A stretch of DNA of 64,000 nucleotides from Verrucomicrobia bacterium IMCC26134 (GTDB taxonomy: Bacteria > Verrucomicrobiota > Verrucomicrobiia > Opitutales > Opitutaceae). Made by a program: the position numbers and the translations under genes. Below the pieces are notes generated by a model, which was not told the DNA's origin, searched no databases, and saw only the letters and a program-made list of their open reading frames with translations. The stretch is taken from positions 806,001 through 870,000 of the forward strand of contig CP011265.1 in the NCBI GenBank assembly GCA_000972765.1, in the 5' to 3' direction. This document shows, one piece after another, positions 1-10,129 of this stretch (positions are counted from its first letter, which is position 1; every line of letters starts with the position of its first letter).

Positions 1-1279
1 CCTGGGCCTCGCGGGCGCGGCGTTTGTCGCCGTCATTACCCCCTCCGCCGTGCACGATGACTATTGCCGGGCATTTGGCTGGAACAGGATTGGGGAGGTA
101 GAGATCGGCTGTCTCCCGGCGTCCTTCGGGTAGGTATTTTACATCGGCGAGTGCGGGGTCGGCGGAGTATCCGGAGGTATCAACTTTTAAAGTGGCGGGT
201 AGGGCGGGTCCGCAAACTTTCAGTGGCGCGAAAACTTTGAGCATCGCGGGTGCAGAGAGAATTTCGCCATCGGTGGAGGAAACACGGCAGGAAAAACGAA
301 CTCCGTCATCAGCGCGGTCAGGGGCGGATAGGTGCAGTGTGGCGGAGTTGGCGCCTTGGATCGCCACGCCATCGCGCAACCATTGGTAAGCCAGCTCGCC
401 GCGACCGCTGGCCTCGACTTCGAAGTCAACACCGCTCCCGAACGGAACGGTTTGCGAGAGGGGGTGACAGCTGATGGATGGATTCGAGTCTGCGAAATCG
501 GTCACGCGGACATTGTCGATGGCAACGACTGCTGCTTCGCCGCTTATGCGGCTGATTTCCCAAGCGAGCCAGAGCTCCTCGCTCTCGGCAATCTGCAGGC
601 CACTGATGCGTTCGTTGCAACTATTCCAGCAGTCTGGAATCGAGGTGTCATGGTTGTTGATTTTAACCGACGCCACATCGGTCCATCCTTGGGGCGAATG
701 GCCCAGAGCGCCCTGGCCGGAGGTGAATTTGCACCAGCGAAATGTCATGATTTGGGTGCTGGTGACCGGAAGCGGCTTGCCCTTGCCTATGAGCGAACCG
801 GTGTAAGCCCATTTGGTTTCCCAGGACACGCGAAGGCTGCTGATCGTTTTTTTGGTTTGATTGCGCAGACGCAGACCAAGGGTGACCGGCGCATTGGTGG
901 TCGATGGCATGGCACCCAATGCCCGCCAAGTGGAGACCGGTGAGTTGTTGTTCGAAGTGTCGAAGTGCTGCGCTATCGAGAACAGAATGCCACCGGGGTT
1001 GGCCGGGCCTGTAGCGCTAGTGACAAGCGTAGTAATTTTACTGGTCGCATCGCCGGACTGGGTCGCTGAGGCATACCAACCGGGCAGGGTGCGGTTGTCT
1101 TCCCACGGCGTGGCGGTGCCTGGTGCGGCGTTCGGGAGCGCATTGAAATCCTGTCCGTAGCTGGCGCGTATACTGGCTTCGCCCGAATGAGAGGCATGCT
1201 CGACGATTGATATCTGGGCGTTCGCGATGGACACCAAGATTAAGGCAAACGTGGACAACAAGCGGTGGAATTTTTGCAT
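1..1279 (-). CDS. Secreted Ig-like / alpha-beta hydrolase (esterase) protein, C-terminus outside window
   Basis: An open frame runs from an ATG at 1279 off the left edge (426 codons visible). Residues 1-22 form a signal peptide ending SIANA|Q. Residues about 25-260 are a beta-rich extracellular domain with no catalytic motif that I recognise. Residues about 267-345 look like an Ig-like domain (AYQWLRDG followed by FSCRVSSTDG). A hydrolase domain begins near residue 365, and HGGGG at 410-414 is the oxyanion-hole motif of carboxylesterase or dienelactone-hydrolase type enzymes. The nucleophile serine and the rest of the triad would lie outside the window. Together with the esterase at 11558 and the hydrolase at 8689 it suggests deacylation of polysaccharides. 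The frame was translated continuously with no internal stop. Substrate is unknown. Confidence 0.8.
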   Translation of the reverse strand, partial: MQKFHRLLSTFALILVSIANAQISIVEHASHSGEASIRASYGQDFNALPNAAPGTATPWEDNRTLPGWYASATQSGDATSKITTLVTSATGPANPGGILFSIAQHFDTSNNNSPVSTWRALGAMPSTTNAPVTLGLRLRNQTKKTISSLRVSWETKWAYTGSLIGKGKPLPVTSTQIMTFRWCKFTSGQGALGHSPQGWTDVASVKINNHDTSIPDCWNSCNERISGLQIAESEELWLAWEISRISGEAAVVAIDNVRVTDFADSNPSISCHPLSQTVPFGSGVDFEVEASGRGELAYQWLRDGVAIQGANSATLHLSAPDRADDGVRFSCRVSSTDGEILSAPAMLKVFAPLKVCGPALPATLKVDTSGYSADPALADVKYLPEGRRETADLYLPNPVPAKCPAIVIVHGGGGNDGDKRRAREAQ

Positions 1280-1383
1280 GGGGGGGGGTATTCTCTGGGC
1301 TTGATTCGGGCAACGCAGAGAGTGTGGGGAGGTGCGCTATTACATCGTGGCACATCGGCGGAGCGGTAAAAGAGCGCCTTTTG

Positions 1384-1395
1384 CTAACGCGTTAG
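1384..1395. promoter_or_regulatory. CG-centred palindrome in divergent promoter region (possible LacI-family operator)
   Basis: CTAACGCGTTAG is a perfect 12-bp palindrome in the 218-bp gap between the divergent genes starting at 1279 and 1498. LacI/GalR operators are typically palindromes with a central CG. A related sequence lies at 14993-15004, and a LacI-type regulator is encoded at 13117-14145. The rest of the gap holds an AT-rich stretch (about 1411-1432) that may contain the rightward promoter. Assignment of this site to that regulator is inference. Confidence 0.4.
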
Positions 1396-1497
1396 GCTTT
1401 TGGCGGCGTGTTTTTTTAAATAAATTATTCATGGTTCTACCATCGCCATCCCCCAGTTTGGAATTTTCCACGGCGTCCACCCCATCCCTCAACTCCC

Positions 1498-4400
1498 ATG
1501 TCACGTGTAAACTTGGTTTGCAGCTTTACGGTCGCGCCCTTACGCGCTTTTTTTGTCACCCTCTGCATCTCATGGAGCGCCGCTTTATCTGTATCTCAGG
1601 CGGCTACATTGCTCACTTGGAATATCACCGGCACGACTGGAGCTTCTAGCGGAGTTGTTGCCTCGGCCCCCGCCTTGGGCGCGAGCGGATCAGACCTGAC
1701 GGTAGGCGGCGCTACCGGAAACAGCACCTCTCCGAGTAATACATGGAACCGCTCTTTCGCGCTCTCTGCTGACGTCGGCGCCGCGCAGACAGCCGGAAAC
1801 TACTTCTCTTGGACGACGACTGCAGCCGCAGGCTACACGATCACTTTCAATGGTCTCTCGGGCCTGAATCTATCTCGCACTACTACTGGTCCTGCCTCCG
1901 CTGAACTCTGGTATAGCACAGACGGCACGACTTTTAACAAAACCGGAAACACCTTTACGGTTGGCACCACGCTCGCTTCGGCGGCCTCGGCTCTAGCCGC
2001 GACGATCACCACGACTCCGATCGTCATTGTAGGTGGTGTCTCCAGTCCCACGGTCGGCTACTGGCGTCTGGTGGTATACGGGGGGGCAGGAACCAGTCGC
2101 ATGGGTATCGGCAATGCTGACGCAACCAACGATTTTTCCATGCTCGGCACGATTTCAGGCGGTGCAGCCCGTGATCTGGTTTGGAGTGGCGGTGGTAATG
2201 GCTCCTGGAACACCACCGCTGGCAACACCCCCTGGACCTTCTCGTCCAGCGCCACCAGCTTTGTCAGCAATGACAATGTCACGATCGGATCCGCTGCATC
2301 CATCGCGGTGGATTCGGGTGGCATATCTGTGGGTTCGCTGGCAGTTTCGAATTCGTCAGGCACCGTAACGCTTTCAGGAGGTTCTCTCACGGGCACGACC
2401 TTAACAAAAATAGGCGCCGGAACGCTCTCGCTCCAAGTTGCCAACGTTTTTGCCGGAGGTGTCTCCGCCACGGGCGGCACTCTCGTTGCAGGCAATTCCA
2501 CTGCTTTTGGTTCCCTTGCGGTCTTGCTGGATACCGCCACACTTCAAATCACAGATCCTGCTGTAACAACACTGTCCAATACGCTAGCCGTCGCCAATGG
2601 CGACGCGATCGTCAACACAGGCGGAAATGTCACTCTAACGATTAGCGGCGCTATTTCCACCACCGGCACCACCGGCGGGGTAGGCGTGATTAAGGGTGAT
2701 GCGCAGACCTTCAATACCCTCACCAAAACGGGGCCGGGTAAACTCACCCTGACTGCCAACTTGGGAACACAGATGACCTACAGCACGGGAAATGGCACAT
2801 CGGGTGTTACGACGACGGGTGGCATCGCCCTTCAGATCGCTGGAGGATCGATGGAAATCACCAATGGCAGAACGTGGAATTTGGCCTCCGGTGTGTTACT
2901 CGATACGTTTGATTCCCTAGGCAATCAAACGGCCTCCTACAACGGCATGGTATGGGATGGCGACGTCCTGATGCGCGGCGGCACCATTCAGGTCAACGGC
3001 GGCAATATTCGCGGCAATGGCACCATCACCATCGGTGTGCTTGGCGAAAGTCCCGTCACCAATACGATCGGTCAGCGCCTTAATTTCAACAGCCCCGATA
3101 TTACCAACAGTGTAGTCATCACATCAGGCCATACGCTGACTCTGAGCGCAGCCGCAGGAGGTGCGATCGGACTCTTAGGTAACATTTCTGGCAACGGCAC
3201 GATCACCAACACTGGCACTGGAACGTCCAATATTATGCCGGCCTCGGCTTCCGCCTTTACTGGCAACTTTGTGGTGGTTGGTAAAATGGGCGTAAACGCT
3301 CAAGCACTTGCCGCCGCAGCGGGTGTGAACACGGGCTCTCTCTCAACCAATGTGCTTACGCTGGATAACAAGTCATCCACGAGCGGAGCGGTGGTCAGTG
3401 CTCCAATCAATGGCCTGGGATACATAGTAAAAACCAGCGACGGTGATGTGGCCCTCACTGGTAACAACACTTTCAACGGCGGCCTCACATTAAACTCTGC
3501 CGGTGGTATATTGGTGGATTCCGTAACTGGGCTCGGCACCGGCACGATCACCTCCTCCAATGCCGGGGCAAAAGTCGGTATCTCCACTGCAGGCGCCTCT
3601 CCGCTTACGATTCCCAATACTCTCATCACCGGCACAGCCGACCTGCTGACCTCCTATTACCCTGTTCTCGCGTTCGTCCCCGGCGTCGGGAAAACCATCG
3701 TGCTTACCGGCCCGATCTCCGGCTCCGGCCAGCTCAAGGTTTCAGGTGGCGGCGACCTCGATCTCACCGGCCAGACTTCAAATACCAACACAGGTGGAAT
3801 CGAGATCGGCACAGGTCGTATTCTCGCTTCGGGCGATGCCAATTTGGGCACCGGCACGATCAACTTCGGCACCATTGCCAACAGTCACCTAGTGTCTTCC
3901 GGTGTAGCAGGAAGCGCAACATTCAGTAACGCTGTCACGATCGGCGCCACAAGCACCGCCGGCTACACCGCCAACTTCGACACAAACGGTAGCACCGTTA
4001 CTCTCACCGGTTCCATCTCCGACAAAGCAGGCAACGTGGTCGGTGGCGCACTCACCAAACTCGGCGCGGGCGAGCTCATCCTCTCGGGCAACCTCAGCTA
4101 CAGCGGTAACACCACTGTCAGCGCCGGCACCTTGACGTTGAATAGCGCGAACGCTGCCAATGAGGCCTCTGCGGTCAGCATCGCATCCGCCGCATTCCTG
4201 AAACTGAACTTTTCCGGCACATATACGGTCGCGGCTCTTTTTATCAACGGCGTCCAGAAAAGCGCGGGAACCTATACCTCGGCCAATTCCTCCGGCGCAA
4301 TTATCGGCACCGGCTCGCTCACCGTCACGACTGGCCCGGTAGTGACTGACGCCACGCCCCCTGTCATCACCCTCACCGGAAGCGCCTCGGTAGCGGTAAA

Positions 4401-4947
4401 CTGGGGGGCCACCTATACTGACCCCGGTGCCACCGCCACGGATAATGTGGACACCAGCGTGACCGTCACGACGACCGGCACAGTGAATACCGCCAAGCCA
4501 GGCGTTTATACCGTGACCTACACCGCAACCGACGTCGCGAACAACGCCGCCACACCGGTCACCCGCACTGTGACCGTCTCGATTGCCAATTCCACCACGG
4601 TTGGCGCGGATGGCTACTCGCCCTTGTTGCGCTACGCGCTCGGTGCGAGCGCTCCCGCGGATATCATCCCGACGCCCGTCACCACCTCGACCGCTACTAC
4701 GCTATCCATCACTGCCGTGGTGCGAGTCAATGATCCGGCGCTCACGATCGGAGCAGAAGCCGCCACCGATCTCACCGCTGCGCCTGGCGCCACCGGTGCC
4801 TGGGGCACGCTAGGCACAGGCACCATCACCGTGACGAACGCGGCCGATCAGAGCGGCGTGAGCGTCGGCATCACCGCCCGCAAGGTCTTCACCGTAGATA
4901 CCACGGGAGCGTCCAAGAAGTTCCTCCGCCTCAAGGCGACGCTCTAG
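1498..4947 (+). CDS. Large secreted autotransporter-associated beta-strand repeat protein with DUF5011-like Ig domain
   Basis: 1149 residues. The signal peptide covers about residues 1-35, with probable cleavage after SVSQA. The N-terminal 200 residues resemble those of the next gene (5021), which suggests paralogy. The middle (about 230-930) is a long Gly/Thr/Ser-rich beta-solenoid with repeated units of the form LTKxGxGxLxL followed by TVSAGTL, the autotransporter-associated beta-strand repeat. Residues about 949-1028 form an Ig-like domain of DUF5011 type (PVITLTG, YTDPGATATD, YTVTYTATD). The last 110 residues are a small module ending KKFLRLKATL, similar in layout to the end of the protease at 38122. 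There is no beta-barrel and no PEP-CTERM motif. It is probably a surface or matrix protein; no enzymatic motif is visible. Confidence 0.85.
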   Translation: MSRVNLVCSFTVAPLRAFFVTLCISWSAALSVSQAATLLTWNITGTTGASSGVVASAPALGASGSDLTVGGATGNSTSPSNTWNRSFALSADVGAAQTAGNYFSWTTTAAAGYTITFNGLSGLNLSRTTTGPASAELWYSTDGTTFNKTGNTFTVGTTLASAASALAATITTTPIVIVGGVSSPTVGYWRLVVYGGAGTSRMGIGNADATNDFSMLGTISGGAARDLVWSGGGNGSWNTTAGNTPWTFSSSATSFVSNDNVTIGSAASIAVDSGGISVGSLAVSNSSGTVTLSGGSLTGTTLTKIGAGTLSLQVANVFAGGVSATGGTLVAGNSTAFGSLAVLLDTATLQITDPAVTTLSNTLAVANGDAIVNTGGNVTLTISGAISTTGTTGGVGVIKGDAQTFNTLTKTGPGKLTLTANLGTQMTYSTGNGTSGVTTTGGIALQIAGGSMEITNGRTWNLASGVLLDTFDSLGNQTASYNGMVWDGDVLMRGGTIQVNGGNIRGNGTITIGVLGESPVTNTIGQRLNFNSPDITNSVVITSGHTLTLSAAAGGAIGLLGNISGNGTITNTGTGTSNIMPASASAFTGNFVVVGKMGVNAQALAAAAGVNTGSLSTNVLTLDNKSSTSGAVVSAPINGLGYIVKTSDGDVALTGNNTFNGGLTLNSAGGILVDSVTGLGTGTITSSNAGAKVGISTAGASPLTIPNTLITGTADLLTSYYPVLAFVPGVGKTIVLTGPISGSGQLKVSGGGDLDLTGQTSNTNTGGIEIGTGRILASGDANLGTGTINFGTIANSHLVSSGVAGSATFSNAVTIGATSTAGYTANFDTNGSTVTLTGSISDKAGNVVGGALTKLGAGELILSGNLSYSGNTTVSAGTLTLNSANAANEASAVSIASAAFLKLNFSGTYTVAALFINGVQKSAGTYTSANSSGAIIGTGSLTVTTGPVVTDATPPVITLTGSASVAVNWGATYTDPGATATDNVDTSVTVTTTGTVNTAKPGVYTVTYTATDVANNAATPVTRTVTVSIANSTTVGADGYSPLLRYALGASAPADIIPTPVTTSTATTLSITAVVRVNDPALTIGAEAATDLTAAPGATGAWGTLGTGTITVTNAADQSGVSVGITARKVFTVDTTGASKKFLRLKATL

Positions 4948-5020
4948 CTCCAAGCGAAGCTTTGAATCAGGCAAAACCTGAATGAACACGATTCGTATCA
5001 TTTAACTTTAGACACTTACC

Positions 5021-8000
5021 ATGAATACCCCCGCACGTTCTCGTTTAATAGAGGCTCAAATCCCAACGCCAGAAGATGAATCTATCTCGCAAAGTGCGAC
5101 GCGTTATCGTCTTGCGGCGCGCATGCTGCTGGCCATTTCAGCGTGCGCAGCATTTGCTCCCTGCGCATTGTCGCAGACATTGATTGGTTGGGATATTCCG
5201 ACTTCGACTACAGCGGCAGCTTCGATCTCAGGCACGCCCGCATCAGGCCTAAGCGGAACCAGCATCGGTCTCGGCAGCGGACTTAGCATTGTCAGTTCAA
5301 GCACTTCTTGGCGTGTAGCCAGTTTGAACAATACGGCTAGCTTCGATACAGCGACGACCGGTGCGAACGCGACGAATGACTTTTTCCAATGGAGTGTGAC
5401 GACTTCTGCGCGCACGACTGCTGCTATCACTGGGAGCTCAGGTTTCTTATGGACCACTTCAGGTAACGGAACATCCACGTCTGCACAGCTTTGGGTCAGC
5501 ACCAATAGCGGAACCTCTTGGGCGCAGGTTGGTGGTAATGCCACTTTATCAACCTCCGAAGTGAACGTTGGTAGTTCATGGTTTAATTCCACTTATAATA
5601 TCCCTGCGGGCACGACCGCCATGTTTCGCGCCGCTCCACTCGGTGCAACCGGAGGTGCCACTTCACCGAAAGTAGCTTGGAATTCAGGCTCCGTTTCGAC
5701 TCAGGATGTTACTCTCACGGGCACCACTGGCGGAGGCGCTTACAATCTGGTATGGAATGGCAATGCCACGTCAGTGACTGCCGGTCAGTCCGGACAATTT
5801 ACAGGAACAAATAACCTTGGAGTCGCGGTCAGTAATCCTACCTTTGAAAGCGGTGACAATTTAACCATCAGCCAGTCCGGCACCATGAATGTGATCGCCG
5901 CCGGTCTCACAATTGGAACTTTGACTGATTCGAATGCTTCCGGCAATTCTGCCGTCGCGGGTGGAAATATCACTGCAGCTACCCTCAGTAAAACTGGTGC
6001 TGGCACGCTTTCATTATCCGGTAATAACAGTTTCAGCGGTGGTGGCAGTATTACCTCAGGAACGGTGGTGGCGGGCAGCTCAGGCGCGCTCGGCTCTTCC
6101 ACGATGACGCTCAATGGAGCAGTTATTTCGGTTACGAACTCCGCCGTAACCACACTCAGTGTTCCGCTCAGCATCGGTGCTGCGGGCGGCACGGTGGATA
6201 ATGCGAATGACCTCACACTCAGCGGAGCCATCACCGGCTCAAGCAATACTTTAACTAAAACTGGATCGGGTAAACTTTCCCTCACTGGAACACTTGGCAG
6301 TAACAAGAACGGTGTCGCGATCAGCTTGAGTGCTGGATCGCTGGATTTAAGCGGCTCTGCAAAGGAGCTAGGTGGAACAAGCACCCTGAACGGCAACGTA
6401 ACTGCAACGAGCACCACCCTGAATCTTAGCCAAAGCTCGGTCATTAATGGCACGGGAACGCTCTTTATTAACGGCGGAACCATTGCCACGGTTTTTGGCT
6501 CAACCGGCGGGAGTTCCACCATCAACAAAGACGTTAACTTCGCAAATAACGTAGCTTTAACGGGGGCCTCCGGTAAGAGTCTGAAATTCGATACCGGCAC
6601 GCTTTCGGGCAACGGCACTTTAACCACTTCCGGCTCAGGCGGCGTTCAATTAAACAGCACTGCTACATCTAGTTACAGTGGAAATATAGTTAACTCAACA
6701 ACCTTGACCGCATCGGCCCAGTCATTGGCGGCAGTCTCAGCGGTAGCCACCACGACTAACTTCACTATTGATAACAAATTAGCTAACACGGGGGCTACTG
6801 TCGCGGCGAATATCACAGGCACGGGTGCGGTATTTAAGACGAGTGACGGTGACGTTAATCTGACCGGCATAAACGGCTTTTCTGGCGGACTTACCCTGAC
6901 CGCGGGCGGAGTTTTAGTAAATGCTGCGAATGGCCTTGGCAGTGGAACAATCACTGCGGCTAACGCCAACAGTAAGGTGGGTTTGGCAACGGGTAGCAAT
7001 GCGAGTGTTTCTCTAAATAATTCGGTAAACACCGGAACCCTGGCTACGCACGTAATGGCATTCTCGCCGACGGCGGGAAAGACGATCACTTTAAACGGAA
7101 CCGTGTCTGGCAGCGGCATCCTCAAAATCAGTGGAGGGGGTGACCTCGCGGTCGCTAACTCCGCCAACAACTACTCCGGTGGCACCGAGATCGGCACCGG
7201 TCGTATTATTATCGCCGACGATGCGGCGCTCGGCTCGGGTGCGGCTAATTTTGGCACCACCAGCAATAGCTACTTCGTCGCCACTGCTAATATCACTTCA
7301 TCACGGTCATTTACGATCAGCGGGACGGGCTATACCGCAAATTTCGATACTAATGGTAACAACATGAATCTCATCGGAGCAATCAGTCCCGTTAGCTCAG
7401 GCGGCAATTTGAATAAACTCGGCGCCGGCACCCTGACGCTTTCCGGTATCAGCACCTATGCCGGCGCAACGACAGTCACTGCCGGCACCTTGATCATCGG
7501 CGGGTCGGGTAGTATTAATAGCTCAAGCGGGATCACTCTCAACGGAGGCACGTTTAAGAACAACTCCACGGTTGCGCTTACCGCACCTCTCACGGTGAAC
7601 AGCGGCACGGTTGGCGGCACCAATCTTTCGGGCGTTGCACTCACCATCGGCGCCAATCAGACGGTGTCGCCCGGAAACAGCCCTGGGACATTGGCCGCTG
7701 GAGCGACGACTTTCTCAAACGGCGGCACCTACGTTTGGGAGATCAACAACGCCGCTGGCACTGCCGGCACGAATTGGGACTTGTTGACCGTTCCCTCCAT
7801 GGACGTTTCAGGACTAAGCGCGGGAGGATTCACTGTAAATCTGGTCACCCTCGTAAATCCCGGTAACGCAGCCGGACTGGCTGACAGTTTTAACAGCGCG
7901 GTGAGCCAGAGCTTCCTCTTTGTCGATGCTGCGGCGACCATCAGCAGCTTCGCCGGGACCGCCTTCATAATCGACGCCTCCTCGTTTCAAAATCCCTACG

Positions 8001-8170
8001 GCGGCACGTGGAGCATCAAGCGCGGTGACGACGTGAGCATTGTTGGCGGCGACGACACCCAGCTTTATGTTTCCTATGCCGCGATTCCGGAGCCGTCCGC
8101 TTATTCGGCTTGCGTGGGCTTGGGCGTGGTCGGCCTCGCCCTTCACCGCCGTCGCCGCAAAGCAGCCTAA
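5021..8170 (+). CDS. PEP-CTERM autotransporter-associated beta-strand repeat surface protein
   Basis: 1049 residues. A hydrophilic leader of about 33 residues precedes the hydrophobic signal core (MLLAISACAAFAPCALSQ), so M35 at 5123 is an alternative start. An N-terminal beta domain related to that of the 1498 protein is followed by about 700 residues of beta-strand repeats (LSKTGAGTLSLSG, LTKTGSGKLSLTG, LNKLGAGTLTLSG). The C-terminus carries a canonical PEP-CTERM signal: IPEP around 1022-1025, a hydrophobic helix, then RRRRKAA. Such signals are processed by exosortase and linked to exopolysaccharide export. No exosortase lies in this window. A tandem duplication with the preceding gene is likely, with only the second copy keeping the sorting tail. 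Confidence 0.9.
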   Translation: MNTPARSRLIEAQIPTPEDESISQSATRYRLAARMLLAISACAAFAPCALSQTLIGWDIPTSTTAAASISGTPASGLSGTSIGLGSGLSIVSSSTSWRVASLNNTASFDTATTGANATNDFFQWSVTTSARTTAAITGSSGFLWTTSGNGTSTSAQLWVSTNSGTSWAQVGGNATLSTSEVNVGSSWFNSTYNIPAGTTAMFRAAPLGATGGATSPKVAWNSGSVSTQDVTLTGTTGGGAYNLVWNGNATSVTAGQSGQFTGTNNLGVAVSNPTFESGDNLTISQSGTMNVIAAGLTIGTLTDSNASGNSAVAGGNITAATLSKTGAGTLSLSGNNSFSGGGSITSGTVVAGSSGALGSSTMTLNGAVISVTNSAVTTLSVPLSIGAAGGTVDNANDLTLSGAITGSSNTLTKTGSGKLSLTGTLGSNKNGVAISLSAGSLDLSGSAKELGGTSTLNGNVTATSTTLNLSQSSVINGTGTLFINGGTIATVFGSTGGSSTINKDVNFANNVALTGASGKSLKFDTGTLSGNGTLTTSGSGGVQLNSTATSSYSGNIVNSTTLTASAQSLAAVSAVATTTNFTIDNKLANTGATVAANITGTGAVFKTSDGDVNLTGINGFSGGLTLTAGGVLVNAANGLGSGTITAANANSKVGLATGSNASVSLNNSVNTGTLATHVMAFSPTAGKTITLNGTVSGSGILKISGGGDLAVANSANNYSGGTEIGTGRIIIADDAALGSGAANFGTTSNSYFVATANITSSRSFTISGTGYTANFDTNGNNMNLIGAISPVSSGGNLNKLGAGTLTLSGISTYAGATTVTAGTLIIGGSGSINSSSGITLNGGTFKNNSTVALTAPLTVNSGTVGGTNLSGVALTIGANQTVSPGNSPGTLAAGATTFSNGGTYVWEINNAAGTAGTNWDLLTVPSMDVSGLSAGGFTVNLVTLVNPGNAAGLADSFNSAVSQSFLFVDAAATISSFAGTAFIIDASSFQNPYGGTWSIKRGDDVSIVGGDDTQLYVSYAAIPEPSAYSACVGLGVVGLALHRRRRKAA

Positions 8171-8688
8171 AATTAAGCGACGCCGATGATCTTTAAAATG
8201 AAACTCCTCCTGATCAAAATCAGCGTTCTTAAGTCGTTTAAAGGTTGATGCTTCACGCCACTAAGTTTCTGGGAGTCAGGCCTCTTGTTAAGCTTATCCG
8301 CGCTGGTGGCATTCCCTGGGTTCAATGCTTCCGTGCTCGTTTGTGGATGAATCGTTTGCCCACCCGGACGCTTCCTTGCGCTTGGCAGAGGCTTTCCAAG
8401 GATTCGGTTTGAAAACTTATCTCCTATCACGATTGAGGCAAACGCCGCCAGCATTGGCCTCGGCAGTGGGGTGGATTACCGTATCACTGACAAGTTTTCC
8501 TCCCTTGGTCAGGATTCCGCTCCAACTCCTTCATTCGAGGCCTGATGCAAAAATGGGGTTGAATTCTTTTAAAGGTGAGGACCGCTTGGTGCAGCCATTT
8601 GGCGAGCTAAGTAAAATAAAATTCGGCGCAGACTCAGCTCGTTCATGCGCCTCAAAAGAGAACGCGAAGGGCTTGTATAAATAATCTA
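8171..8688. other. 518-bp intergenic region with a short orphan reading frame
   Basis: No convincing gene. A stretch at about 8405-8545 encodes ITIEANAASIGLGSGVDYRI in the plus-strand frame ending TGA at 8543-8545. It looks more protein-like than the other frames but has no plausible start. It could be a fragment of a lost gene. A TATAAAT box at about 8676-8682 sits close to the start of the hydrolase at 8689. Confidence 0.4.
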
Positions 8689-10116
8689 ATGAGAACCCCA
8701 CTTTTAACTTCAATAATCCTGCTGATGACAGCTGGCGCGGCTTGCGCTACAACCGCCGAATCCGCGCCCCTGCACACCGTTGAAGTGAAAGCCGATCCTG
8801 GCGAGGTTAAGTGGCAGAATAAGCCTACCCGGACGATAGATCAATTAGACGGGTTTTCATCTTCGAAACCCGTCGAAACCTCGCGCTGGGGCGGTTGGAT
8901 GGCTCATCGTGAGGGCAACGGAGACGGATTTTTCAGGGTAAAAAAAGCGGAGAACGGCAGATGGTGGTTCGTTGATCCCGAGGGTTATCGGTTCATCCAT
9001 GTCGGCGTCGCAGCCGTCTACCAGGGGATCGAGAAGGTAGCCGCCGCGACTACCCTCGATAAATTCCATACGCCAAAGGCATGGGCGGACTTCACGCTGG
9101 AGATATTGCGGGATGCACACTTCAACGGGATGGGGGGATGGACGGAGCGGGCTGCAGTTCACGATAACCCTTCGGTATTGCCCTACACTGTCTCACTGGA
9201 TTTCTCGGGCGATTTTGGTCGTAAAATGGGCATCACCCACGTGAACCCGGGGCAAACAGGTTACATCAATGAGGTTCCGCCCATTTTCCATCCCGATTTC
9301 CCCGCTTGGTGTGAGAATTACGCCATGGAGAGGGTCACCAGGCTAAAGTCCGACTCAATGCTGATCGGGTATTTTGCCGATAACGAGCTGCCTTTCCGGC
9401 GCGAAATGCTTGATAACTCGCTCACCCTCGACCCAGACATCAAAGGAGTCGGCCCTTTGCGCAGCGCAGCTGAAGCCTGGCTGATGACGCGAAAAGGATG
9501 CGCCAAGGATTCGTTAAGCAAGCTCACCCTAACCGACGAGGACCGCATCGCCTTTCTAAGCGACGCCTGCGAGCGTTACTATAGTTTAGTTGGCGCGGCA
9601 TTGCGCAAATACGATCCGAATCACCTCTTTCTCGGCACCCGTTTCCATGGCCGCATAACGCAGCAGCCCGAGGTTTTCAAGGCCGCCGGAAAGCATGCCG
9701 ACGTGATTTCGGTTAACCTCTATCACGCTTGGTCCGCAAAACCGGACCGGCTGGAAATGTGGACTAAAGAATCCGGCCGCCCGGTTCTGGTGACTGAGTT
9801 TTACGCCAAAGGCATGGATTCCGGACTGGAAAACATAAACGGTGCCGGCTGGGTCGTGAAAACGCAGCAGGCCCGCGGGGAGTTTTATCAAAATTTCACG
9901 CTGAGTCTGCTGGAGGCTAAAAATGTCGTTGGCTGGCATTGGTTCAAATACCGGGACAACGAGCATTTTGATGATAATGCCCAAAAGGGAAACCGTGACT
10001 CAAACAAGGGCATCGTGACTTGGGACTATAAACCCTACGTCCCCTTGATTGAAAAGATGAAGGAGTTGAATGCCAACGTGTATCCGTTAACCGATTACTT
10101 TGACAAGTCTCGCTAG
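8689..10116 (+). CDS. Secreted agarase-like glycoside hydrolase (clan GH-A fold)
   Basis: 475 residues with a signal peptide at 1-20 (ILLMTAGAACA|T). The region GRWWFVDPEGYRFIHVGV is typical of beta-agarase (GH50-like) and related TIM-barrel hydrolases. The clan GH-A pattern is present: an Asn-Glu pair in FADNELPF (E233, predicted acid/base) and VLVTEFYAKG (E370, predicted nucleophile). WHWFKYRDN near 425 matches a late barrel strand. It is followed after 13 bp by a sugar symporter and then an esterase, so it probably starts a secreted degradation, uptake and deacylation operon. The exact CAZy family and substrate are not certain; agar-like or other galactan is the first guess. Confidence 0.75.
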   Translation: MRTPLLTSIILLMTAGAACATTAESAPLHTVEVKADPGEVKWQNKPTRTIDQLDGFSSSKPVETSRWGGWMAHREGNGDGFFRVKKAENGRWWFVDPEGYRFIHVGVAAVYQGIEKVAAATTLDKFHTPKAWADFTLEILRDAHFNGMGGWTERAAVHDNPSVLPYTVSLDFSGDFGRKMGITHVNPGQTGYINEVPPIFHPDFPAWCENYAMERVTRLKSDSMLIGYFADNELPFRREMLDNSLTLDPDIKGVGPLRSAAEAWLMTRKGCAKDSLSKLTLTDEDRIAFLSDACERYYSLVGAALRKYDPNHLFLGTRFHGRITQQPEVFKAAGKHADVISVNLYHAWSAKPDRLEMWTKESGRPVLVTEFYAKGMDSGLENINGAGWVVKTQQARGEFYQNFTLSLLEAKNVVGWHWFKYRDNEHFDDNAQKGNRDSNKGIVTWDYKPYVPLIEKMKELNANVYPLTDYFDKSR

Positions 10117-10129
10117 GATTGCCCGTAAC

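Noticed and set aside
8325-8684. 119-codon plus-strand open frame before the glycoside hydrolase
   Set aside because: No domain, no ribosome-binding site, irregular composition; another frame of the same DNA looks more protein-like.
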